Assembly: GCA_041399085.1 (NCBI GenBank)
Contig: JAWKTM010000050.1
Span: 1 to 54,901, forward strand
Direction: 5' to 3'
Origin: JAWKTM01 sp041399085
GTDB lineage: Bacteria > Planctomycetota > Planctomycetia > Pirellulales > Pirellulaceae
DNA: 54,901 nt
The position numbers and the translations under genes were made by a program. This document shows positions 1 to 11,000 of this stretch, in pieces. The notes under the pieces were generated by a model. The model ran no database searches. It saw only the letters and a list, made by a program, of their open reading frames with translations, and was not told where the DNA came from. The stretch's first letter is position 1; every line of letters begins with the position of its first letter.

Positions 1-873
1 CGAACGACCCATGGCGCCCCGTTGGTAGTCTTGAATGGCCGTGGCGATTTCTTCCCGGCTATTCATCACAAATGGCCCATGGCCGACGATGGGTTCGCCG
101 ATGGGCTGGCCCGTTAGAATCAGCAGCCTTGCAGGTTCGGCCGAGACAAGTTGTAGGCGAGTTCCCGCGCGACTTAGCTCCGCCAACTCCACGGCCTTCA
201 CCGCTTCGCCGTTCACCTTCACCAAGCCCGACTGGACGACGACCAAGGCGGTATGGTTTTCCGGCAACGAGAGCTCTGCTTCCGCGGCGGCGGCAAGCTG
301 CACATCCCATAGATTGATCGGAGTGACCGTGACGGCCGCTCCCTTGATACCCAAGCCATTGCCGGCGATCACGCGGACCATACCGGCGTCGCCCGGTAGA
401 TCGATGCGGGGAATATGGGAATCAAGTAGCCCCTGGTAACGCGGCGCCGACATCTTTTCTTTGGCTGGCAGATTGACCCACAGTTGGATCATCTCCAACG
501 TCCCGCCCTCGCGCGTAAACCGCTGGCTATGATACTCCTCGTGAACAACGCCCGATGCCGCCGTCATCCATTGCACGTCTCCCGCCCCAATCGTTCCGTG
601 GCTGCCCGACGAATCACGATGTTCCAACTCTCCTTGGTAGACGATCGTCACGGTCTCGAACCCACGATGAGGATGCTCGCCCACACCGCGGGCCTTGGCA
701 GCGGGCTCGAACGTGTGCGGACCCGCGTAATCCAATAGCAGAAACGGATCGAAGCGATTGCCGCCGGCATAAGAAAACAGACTCCTCACCGGAAACCCAT
801 CGCCGACCCAATGCTGAGGCACATTGCGTAGCACCTGCTGAACGCTCTTCGATTCTCGTGGAGACGTCGACAT
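1..873 (-). CDS. Pirin family protein (3' end outside window)
   Basis: The frame runs from an ATG at 873 to the window edge without a stop, giving 291 codons, so at most a few C-terminal residues are missing (pirins are usually about 280-300 aa). The N-terminal half reads like a bacterial pirin cupin: GEHPHRGFETVTIVYQGELEHRDS carries the metal-binding His residues, followed by WMTAASGVVHEEYHS and later LWVNLPAKEKM. The second half is the degenerate second cupin domain with NHTALVVVQSG. Pirins are bicupin metalloproteins; some have quercetin dioxygenase activity and others are redox or stress sensors, so the substrate here is unknown. A weak GTGAG lies upstream of the start. It is transcribed away from a 310 bp gap and is probably monocistronic on this side. 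Confidence 0.93.
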   Translation of the reverse strand, partial: MSTSPRESKSVQQVLRNVPQHWVGDGFPVRSLFSYAGGNRFDPFLLLDYAGPHTFEPAAKARGVGEHPHRGFETVTIVYQGELEHRDSSGSHGTIGAGDVQWMTAASGVVHEEYHSQRFTREGGTLEMIQLWVNLPAKEKMSAPRYQGLLDSHIPRIDLPGDAGMVRVIAGNGLGIKGAAVTVTPINLWDVQLAAAAEAELSLPENHTALVVVQSGLVKVNGEAVKAVELAELSRAGTRLQLVSAEPARLLILTGQPIGEPIVGHGPFVMNSREEIATAIQDYQRGAMGRS

Positions 874-1183
874 AAGTTTTCTCACTTTCGCGCGTTGTAG
901 CTGGTAATGTTGCCGCGGGTAGTCGTGTTTGGTCGGCAAGCAGATGCGGAGAAGTTCGCTCGTTCAGTCTCACAATATCGCTTCGCCGGTCCCGGAGTCC
1001 GTTCGTTTGGTAAAGACTTTTACGCGCATGCCGCCCAAAAGTCCAGGCCGCGAACTTCCCAACCTGTGCCGTGGAGCTTAATGCGTTGACCGACTCGATG
1101 GCATGCAACGACGACGGACCGTTGGGAACCCCACGCTGTGGAAACTAAGATCGCGCCGATTAACGTCCGCTGGTGGGCGGCTG
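874..1183. other. Intergenic region, nothing recognised
   Basis: This 310 bp stretch lies between the pirin start and the stop of the DUF1003 gene, both on the minus strand. Short open frames exist on both strands but none has a good ribosome binding site or a recognisable protein. It should contain the pirin promoter; no clear promoter boxes or hairpin could be assigned by eye. Confidence 0.5.
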
Positions 1184-1918
1184 TCATTCACCATCTTCGG
1201 GACGGCGGGCATCGTTTCGGCGATTGGCCACGTCTTCCATAAGCTCCATTTGCAGCTCTTGAATTTCCAGCAGTCGCTGCCATTGATGAGTCAACAGTTG
1301 GTCCATCTTGGTATGCAGCAACCGAACTTCCAATTCAGCCTTCAAGTTAACGCGGTAGTCATACTCGCTGCGCAACCGATCCTTGGACTCCTGCCGATTT
1401 TGGCTCATGAGAATCACAGGCGCCTGGATGGCTGCTAAACATGACAACAAGAGATTTAGCAAGATGAATGGGTAAGCGTCGAACGGCCGCTGTGTGAGAA
1501 TCACAGTGTTGATGAACATCCAACCGACGGCGACAATGGCAAAGATGATGAGAAAGCTCCAACTGCCGCCAAATGAGGCCAGCCGGTCGGACACGCGTTC
1601 GCCGAATGTCAATTGTCGCTCGAATTGTTCGTTCACATTGGCCGACACCGATTCTTGCTCGCGCAGACTTTCGATCACCTGCTCTTCCAATGAGGACAAT
1701 TCGCCTTTCTCTTCGGCTAACAGACGCCGCACGTGTTCGGCGCGGAACCGATTCAGGCAGGCATAACAAATCGGAAGGTTGGCCGTCCAATCGGGATGTT
1801 GCCGCCGAATCTCGTCCATCACTGGTTCGCGGATGGTGTCGCCCGGAGCGAACTCGATCCCGTGCTTCCTCTGTGTACACAGCGAGCATTCCATGTCCGC
1901 CTCATGTCGTTTCGTCAT
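1184..1918 (-). CDS. DUF1003 membrane protein with N-terminal CxxC zinc ribbon
   Basis: The 244 aa protein has the full DUF1003 signature: FGERVSDRLASFGGSW, a first membrane segment around residues 120-140, FILLNLLLSCLAAIQAPVI as the second around 150-172, MSQNRQ, and then DYRVNLKAELEV with a C-terminal helix (about 190-235) likely to form a coiled coil. The start is supported by GAGGA seven bases before the ATG. Unusually, the first 60 residues carry two CxxC pairs (C11/C14 and C51/C54), which suggests a treble-clef or zinc-ribbon domain in front of the membrane module, joined by a charged helix. DUF1003 proteins have no established biochemical function; metal binding by the N-terminus is inferred from the cysteine spacing. 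Confidence 0.9.
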   Translation of the reverse strand: MTKRHEADMECSLCTQRKHGIEFAPGDTIREPVMDEIRRQHPDWTANLPICYACLNRFRAEHVRRLLAEEKGELSSLEEQVIESLREQESVSANVNEQFERQLTFGERVSDRLASFGGSWSFLIIFAIVAVGWMFINTVILTQRPFDAYPFILLNLLLSCLAAIQAPVILMSQNRQESKDRLRSEYDYRVNLKAELEVRLLHTKMDQLLTHQWQRLLEIQELQMELMEDVANRRNDARRPEDGE

Positions 1919-2096
1919 CGGGTTCCTCGTTTCTCGAAATCCCTGCGTGCCAAGTCAGGTTGAAACAATAACGGAACCCCCGAGCGATACGAGGTCGTCA
2001 ACATGCCAACTCACGAATCCGATACAAAGAATCTCGTGAAGCGTCGCGTGTGGCCGGCGTTGTCGCTGCTGCGACTGATCGTCGACCAACCGCGGG

Positions 2097-5000
2097 CTAT
2101 CGGCAAAAGTCATCGATTTCGGCAAAGAATGCGTCGATCGCCGACAGCAGGTCGTCCTCGGATTGCCGTTTGGCATCGAACGGCAAACGCCGTGCACGAC
2201 GCTTCTCAGCAGACGTCGTTGTCAACGCGGACTTCGATATACCACTGGTTTCGGCAGTGTGAACCACAAAGTCACAGCGAGATCGGGTTGTTACGACTCC
2301 AACTGTCGGTCTGGTCGACGTCTGACCGACCACCGCGGATTGAAATCCCCATAAGAGGCCTTCCCCTTCGGACGCGGCGTTACTCGGTTCGTTTAAGAAG
2401 TTTACCACAAGCAGGACGTCAATCGGCGAGACCAATTCGTCGCCATTCGTATCGAGATAGAAGAAACCCGATAGTTGGTCGGTCGATGTCGGCGCGACGA
2501 GCGACTCAGGTCCGCGCGAATTTAGCCAGTTGATAACAATTAACGCATCGAGAGGCGACACGGCGCCATCGCGATTGGTGTCGAGCCGCTCCAGCGGATT
2601 CTGGTAAGGCAGTTCATTCACGATCTCCAGCCGCGCACTACTCTGGGTGATCACATGAATGAACTGACCCTCCTCTACCTCCGGCAACTGAACCGTCCAA
2701 CCGACGCCGTACTGCACATTGTCATTCTCATCGTGCTGGATTCGTACGGTGTCGGTAGTCGGCGACATTGTGAGAATGGCCGCAAGATCCAGCGTTAAAT
2801 GATTGCCGCCGCTACCCGAAATGTCGATCACCTCGACCTCGCTCAACACGGTGTTGCCGCCCCCAGTGATGTCGAGGTGCTGGGATTCACCCAACAGGCG
2901 ATAGGTGTCCGTGCCGCTATGACCATCGAAGCGAATACTGACTTGTTTTCCATCCACGAGTCCAAGGTCACCCACGCTAAGCGTCTCATCCCCGGCGCTC
3001 CCGTGGAATATCATCTCCGACACGGACGTCCGGGACACTTGTTGCACGATATCGCCATTAAATCGCGTGACGATGTCGCCACCCTCCAATCGAACTTGGG
3101 TCTCACCCGGCTGTAGCACACCCGACTCGAACGCGCCAACATCCAGGCCGCCCCCCAGGATGCGCGGCAACCCACGCTGGTCCGTAGAAAGGTTCGGGAT
3201 AAGATTCGGGTCAGCAGCATCAATCGCTAGGCTTTGCGGCAGCAGGCGGTGAGTGGGTGTTGGGCCGCCATTGTCGGCCAAGTCGTTGGCAATCACCGCC
3301 ACGGAAATATCCGTCACATCCCCCGTGCCACCTAATGCCACGGTTTCACCATCCACGAGATTGTGCCCCAATGATCTCACGCTCGCGCCGGAGCTGCCTG
3401 ACTGGTTGAAAAGCGTGATATTTTCGCCGTCGATCTGCTGCAGAACAAGCGAGTTGCCGATCGCGATCTCACCAAACGTGGCCCCGCCTTGCGTTGCGGC
3501 ATGAACGGCGCCTCCGGCACCGGTGGAATTCCGCGCAATCGTCGATTGAAGAATCGTGAGACGAGCCTCATTGCCCGCCTCGTGCGACACACTCACAACT
3601 CCGCCGCCGAGGCTCGAAGTTGCGTTTCCACTGATCGTGGAATTAGTGATGGCGGCCGTGGCATTGAAATTCATCAGGCCGCCACCGAAGGCGGAGTTAT
3701 TTCCACTTAATGTGGACCCGATCACTTCGGCAATGGCCGATGTCTCACGATGAGCGATTCCGCCGCCTCCGTTGGTGGCCGAGTTTCCATAGATACTCGA
3801 ATCAGATACACGCAATCCGCCTTGGCTAAAAATGCCGCCCCCGTCCTTACTCGCCGAACTGCCCGTAATCGCGGCATTGCTAACGGTTAGGGTGCCGGAT
3901 GTGAGAGAGCGAATCGCGCCGCCCGATTCACCGTCGGGGGATTGCCCGCCGGCGAGCGTGAGTTGCTGGATGGTGACATCACCCGCCGACGCCGTCAGGT
4001 CAAAAATGCGAGAGTTGTTCTGAGCGTTAATCGTTAGCAGCTTGACGCCCGGTCCCACAATCACAATCGGATCTTCGATGATGAGATCGCCTTGTGTGAG
4101 AACTAGCGTGGCTGCTCCCGACGCGGTGAGGGCCGCGGAGAATTCGATGATGTCGCGACCTGGATTGACATTCGCCGCCGCGATCGCCTCGCGTAAAGTC
4201 GTTTCGCCAATCGTCGGCGTATCGTCCAAACTGTCAACGATCAACGACTCGGGCGTGATCGTCATTGTCAGCGGTTCGCCGACAAATTCGTAGCCGACGG
4301 ACGTGTCGCCCATCAGGCGTATCGTGGTGGATCCGATCTTCCCCGACGGGATAAACCGCAGTTTGGCGAGCAGTTGATTGGCCGACGGCGTCCAACCGTT
4401 CTGTGTGTCGACCCATCCAAATACGAGCGCCCGATCGGTCTTGATGTCGCCGTCAGCCGTCTCCTCGACAAGGTCTTCGACGCCGATTAACCCATCAGCA
4501 AATAGATCGGCGGCCGGCTCGGCCAATTGCAACATCGTGGAATCGTAATGCACGCGCAGACCCAACAACTCGGGGACGTGAGCTGTGAGAGTTTCCGCAT
4601 CGTACCGCAATTCGACTGTTAGATTGTCGTTGACCGGTAGTTGCCGAATTGATGGTTCGGCGGTGACGCGTTGAAATGGGCCGTTTGGTACGGTCGAAAC
4701 CACACTGGCCGAGAACGACGATTTACGGGAGACAATCGCGGTGTTTTCCGAAGATGCGGCCCTGTTCACGCCCTGTTCGCTGACTGCAATAGACGCTGCG
4801 GCCGAGGAGAGCCGCGTTGATTGCGTTAGTGGCGAGGCCGCCGGCTGCGGTGCCTCAATACTCGTACCCGCTGGCACGAGTACAACTGCCCTACCGCTGG
4901 GGCTCTCGTAGCGATCTCCTTGTTGTGATGTTGTCAGCGTCCATCCACTCAATCCCAGGACAAAGTCGTCCGCATCGGCGGAAACGCTGATGAAGGCAGG

Positions 5001-8000
5001 CTCGTTCGCGAGGTAGGCAACCGGCGAGTTGCGCAGCAAGGATGCCTCGTCGAGGATAAGGGTGTTGAAGCCGTCTCCGCGAATGTCGATGCTCTCGACG
5101 CCACGAATTTCATGTTCATGAACTAAGTCCAGTACGATACCACTACCGACAAGCGTTACGACATCCTTCTCGAAAAAGCCGCCGGAGCCGAGGTTGGCAT
5201 CATTGCCGGCATCGAACAGTATCGGCACGGAGACCGGTCCGTTCGTATTGTCCATCACCAGTTCATCGCTGGCCCTCGACGAGCCGAAGAATTGCAATTG
5301 ATAGAGTGATGCCGCGGGGTAATCCGTCACGTCTAGCTTGTCGTCTGGGTCAGCCGTATTCACATTCGGCGCGGTCAACATGGCGGGCAAGTCGTTCTGC
5401 TGGATCTCGATCCCCACGCCGTCGCGCCGCACGCGGTATTTCATGCCCGAACTGGCGTCGGTACCAATAGCGGAAGGTTGCACCGCCGCTGCTCGCGGAC
5501 CGACGGACTGCGCAACCACGGTTGGCGTCTCGGTAACGCTGACGTCGTTGAATACTAAACCGATTGCCATCTCGATTTGTGGTCGAGCTAGATTGCCGAA
5601 GCGATGAAGGGCTGAGTTTGGCAACGCACGGGGATATAACTCGAATGACGTTACCGATACGGGAAACGCGAAAGGCTGGTCCATGGATAGCTCAAACCAA
5701 CCTTGTCCGGGAACAAACACATCGAAATCGATATCCGTCCCGTCGGCGTCGAGATTATGATCGAGTGCGCTAGCGCCCACGACCGCGTCATCGAAGGAAG
5801 TCGAAGCAGTTCCGGCCCCCGGATCGAATACCAGATCGGTAACGGGAAAGTCACTCGTGAAGACATATCCGGCCGAGTCTGGCAACATCACATAGACCGG
5901 CGCGGACTTATGGATATCCCCATTGCCGCGCACTCCCAAAGCCGCGGCACGTGTCGGCCGAGTCACCTTCGTGTGGGCCAACCGCGCTTGGAACGCGTCG
6001 CCTCGGGACGCGGCCAAGTCAACGAGCTGAGCTGCGTCGCGCAGAACTTGCGGCGGTGTACCGACCGCGCCGGTTGCCACATATAAATGCTGAGTCGCTC
6101 CATTTTCAGGCGTGTAGTCAACGTTTGTGTCTTGATAGAACACCGGCGTACGGAAGGACGTAAGCGCGAAGGTAAAATCACCGTCAACTTCGTTTACCGC
6201 AATGGGATTCCAGGCGGACGATCCGGCGATGGCCGCGTCGTCGACCTGAAACGCTTCCTTCATCCCGAAGTGATCGCCGGCTCCACGACGAACGGTCAAG
6301 CCAGCTTCCGCGGCCATTGCTTCGGCGCGAGCTGTAAATTCATCCACGCCAGGACTCTTCACCTCCCCAGCAATAAAGGATTCCACGGCTTTTCCGTCCG
6401 TACGCGTTCCGTCCGAGTCGCCTCCGGGCAATTGAGTCGTCAAGCTGAAAAAATATCTGGCAAACAATGTCAGATCATCGTCGTCGACCGATCCGTCCGC
6501 GTTGACGTCCAACCGCCCCGAGTTCAGCAAGTTCACCAAATGTGTTTGGATATCAGCCAATGTCGTTCGCTCGGCCTCGGGCGAAACCGCATGCTCGATG
6601 GAAAACGGACGTCCGCCGTTGTTGCTCTTGATGAAACGTTCGATCAGTACGTAGTCCGAACTCACGGACAGCACGGCATCATCATCAATGTCGATCTGAA
6701 GATCGTTGTCTACGGCGATCTGATTTAGCTGAGGATCGTTCTGAACGGCGAGCAATCGTTCGGCGGTAATCTGTTGAACGATAATCGGTACGGCGGGCGG
6801 AAGGTTTCCCGTGGGTGTTAGCGTCGTGCCCGTCGGGACGCTGTTTTGAAAGCGAACACTTATGAGGAGTTCGTCGCCCAGACCAGGGGCCAGTCCGGAC
6901 AAATTCCAACCGTTGGAAGTCGCGGTGACGATAACGCCGCTAGGCGCATTCAGCGTGCTTCCAGCAATGGGATTGCCCGCGGCGTCGACCAGCTTGACGT
7001 CGACGGACTCCAAAGCCGCTCCGTTCTCGTCAATCAGATCCACGCTGAAGTAACGTGTCGCATTGGCCGGAGCTTCGACGCCGATTGCCTGCCCCAACGT
7101 CGATTCGATCGCATTGCCCGGTTGCGTTCCGTCAAGCACAACCGTGGCCGAATTCGCCGCGGTTGCGTCCAAGAAAATCTCCTCGGTGGCGTTCAAGCTG
7201 GTCGACAAAAGCAGGTCGTCTTCTGACACTACTGAACCTAAATCGAACGTGCCAAGATCGTGCTCGTGTTTTATTAGCGGACCGATGTCGATGAAGGTTT
7301 CGCCAAACGCACTGACTTGCAAGGCGAGGGCTTCTAGTTTTCCTTTGATGTCGATTTCCAAACCGACATTGTTATCCAACTTATGCCCCAGTCTGACGTT
7401 CGGAATGATGTGAACATCGATCCCAGCCGTGTCGATTTCAACAACCGAACCGGGGCGAAACCAGATTTCACTCACGCGGTTTGGCGTGCTGTCATGATCC
7501 CTCCATAAAGTTCCGTTTACTTTAGCTTGCACTTGGACGGGGTTGCCGTTGGCGTCGGTAAACTCAAACTTGACGCCATGTTGATTGACGGTTTTTGAAC
7601 GCAGTTCGTCGTTCGTATCGAAATAGGGTTGTAGACTGACATCCTGTGTGACGTTCAGCCGCGGTTCGACGTTATAAGACAAAGTCGTCACACCGAATGT
7701 GATAGGGCCGACACTGGCCTCGTATCTTCCTAACGGCAAGCCCACGATGGGACCGAGGACACCGGCTACATCGACACTCAGCTTGGCTAGGTTCCGACGG
7801 ATATCGTCTTCCGAGCCGGGCAAAAAGTCATCGGTGGACGCCGATAGCCTTCCAGAAAGGTCATCCAGACTGGTGTCGGTCAATTCCACTTCTGGCAGCG
7901 AGATAGCCAAGCTGCCCAACGGCTTTGAGACCGACGCGATTCCATCCACTCCCACGCCGGCTTCCAAAGACGCCTCGATCCCTAGCACGCCCCCGTCTGT

Positions 8001-11000
8001 TTCGTTGATACAACCGCGAACGATTTGGCCGATACAAAGATCCGCGGCATTCTGCTTCTTCTTTTTCTTTTCTTTGATGCTCGCATCGGCGGCCTTAATA
8101 TCCGCGTTGGCTACGTCCAGCCGTCTTTGCGCGACTGCACGCTTGTCGGGATCCGTCTCACGCGTCAAATCATTCTCAGCACGTTGTTTATTGATTTCGG
8201 CATTACGCTTGGCCGTTTGGGCGGTCTTGATTTCGTCAGCGATCTTTTCCGCCACGTGATCGGAGAATGCATCGTCGATCGACACGCCCAGCAGCTTTAT
8301 ATCACCGTCGAGAACGGCGTTGCCGTTTTCCACTCGTGGCATACCGCTGGCGTCTGTCTCCTGGCGATTGATTGACAATAACGGTAGCGGCGGAGGTGCG
8401 ATGCGGATCGGCAATCGTCCGCCCACGCAGCCGATAAAACACGCCCGCCCTTCGATCACGGCATTCAGCTCGGCCACCAGATCGACGTAGGCGCCGAGGC
8501 GAGGCGAAACCGTATACAACGCACCTACGTCGATACTGTTACCGGTGTCGATGGTAAATACGTCGCCTTGTTTCTCAGTGGTGTAGCGTAACAACCCTTC
8601 GTAATTGGCCACGACCGAACCGGTATCCAGATAGTATCCATACTCGAACCCAAACCGTGTATCGATATCGACCGAGATTTCGGCGCCGTATTCGTCTCCC
8701 AAGTCGCCTTCTTCGATCGCGCCGAAATGCCACGGTTCTGGATCAAGATCGAGCCCCAAGAAGTGAGGTTCGGTGGGAATGGAGGGAGCGTTCGGCACGG
8801 TGAAGCCAAAGCCGAAGGCGCTGGGATCACCCGGCGAGCCGTCCTCCGATTCGGAGTGGTCGAACTGGCTGACCGAAGTTCCGCCGGCGCTGTTCAGGGT
8901 TGTCGATTCCCAGTCGCGGACTTCGATCAACGGCGCCTCGAATGCTCCGACGTCGGTCCCGATGGCCGCGCCGGGGGCGCCAGTCGCGAGTTTTTGGTTC
9001 ACCACGCCCGGACTGTCCGTGCGGGGAAAACCTCGCTGGTCGATAGGATTAAAACGCCGCCAACCGTTGCTGCTGCCGGCGTCGATCGCTTTACTATCGG
9101 GACGCAGCTTGTGCGTCATGGTGGGGCCGCCGTTGTTCGCCAATGGCCCCAGGGCCGCGATTTGTTTCTCTGCCTCAGCCGCCCCGGCTTGAACGTCTTT
9201 ATCGCACGCAAGGATTTCTTCCAAGGTCGTTTGAGTTTCAAACACGATGCAATCCGGCGGAGCGATGACGTAGTTGCGTGACTTCAATTGCTGGAAATTG
9301 GTGGGGTTGATCTTGCTTGTACTGATCGACTCCGCGATCGTGTGAATCAAGTTGTTAGACGCTCCCGCGGAGCTGCCATTTCCCGATAAGGGCCCGAATG
9401 ACTGGCTCGCAGTCACGGCAGACATCTGTGTGTGGAGGTCTCGCTTACCGCCGTTGATGATGTCCGAGTTGTTCAACAGGATCGAATCTACCAATGAGAA
9501 AAGGTCGCCATCCAGAAACAGCCCGGCGCCGAACCGAGCTTTATTGTTGGTAATTGTCGTATTTAATATCTCCAGCGGGACTTGATCGCCCGAGTTAGCC
9601 GAATGATCGGCCACAAAAATACCGCCACCAAGGTGATCAGCCTCATTCCCGGAGATCGTTGTGTTGGCGATGGTGTGCAGGTTGCCAGCCAACGCAACGT
9701 TCAATCCGCCGCCCCGCGCGTCACCTTGGATGCTCCGGATGGCCTTGTTGTTGGAAATGGTCGTTCCGATAATCTCAAGCCGCGACGCGAGCTTACTGAG
9801 GAACACGTTGATGCCACCGCCACGCGCCAGCAATGATTCGGTGGATCCGGCTCTCGCCACATTCCCGTCGACCGTTGATTCGACAATGGATACTTGCGCC
9901 GTATCACCGATGCTGATTCCCCCGCCCACAGTCGCCTCATTCCCGGAGATGTAACTGCGTCGAATCTCTACTTGGGTTACCGCTCCGCTTCCACTGTCGA
10001 TGTGAACTCCGCCGCCGAAGAATGCCGTGTGGCCAACGTCATTCTCGACATTGTTCGCATCTATCACACTATCCACGATTGTCACTATGCCTCGCAGGTA
10101 TAGACCTCCTCCCAACGCGATTTCGCTAACTTGATTCTCCGTCACGCGCGCGGAAGGCCCGATTGTGGCAATGGCGAGATCGTCGTTATAGAGTCCACCG
10201 CCATTGGCTCCGGATGTGTTGCCCGCCAACGTGCTTTGTTCCATCGACAGCGTCCCATAGTTGGCGATGGCGCCGCCACTAACCCCCACTGTGTCATTGC
10301 CGATGGCTTCCACTCTCGACAAGGTAAGATCGCCGTGATTGACTAGCGCGCCGCCGCCAAAATTGCCGCCTGATACCCTTCCGCCGGTCAGAGTCAGGTC
10401 GGACATCGACACACGCGCTGGCAAACTGATATTGACCAGCCGGTTTGACTGCTTCGCATCCAGGACGATCGAGCCAGCTCCCAGCCCGATAATCGTGGTG
10501 TCCCAATCGACAGCCAATTCACCAGCATTCACATTTAATGGCACATCGAGTAGGTCTTGCGAAAAGCGAATGATCGTGCGGTCGGGACGCGCGTTTGCCA
10601 ACTGAATCGCTTCGCGCAACGATAGGTCACCGGGACTGTAATCCCCATCATTCTCGTCGCGGTACGTTGATACCTCCAACACGGTGGGCGGCGATTGCAG
10701 GCGTCGTAGAGAGTGAGTCCACCCCGCGTTGGACGCAGAGAATGAAGTGATCTCCCCGGTGGTAATGAGAATACTTTTCTCGCCTGGCGCGGCGGGATCG
10801 CTTGAAACAATGGTGTCCGTGACGGCATCAATGCCCATGCTGGCGAGTGTCGTGTTGTTCCGAATCGCGTTGGCCAGCGCATCGACGGTGTCTCGCGACG
10901 TGCGGCCGGCAGGGACGAACAATGAGAAATCGACTCCTTCCACGGTCATGTCGATCGTGCCGCCTTGGGAAGTCCCCATGAATTCCCATACCGTCGTGCC

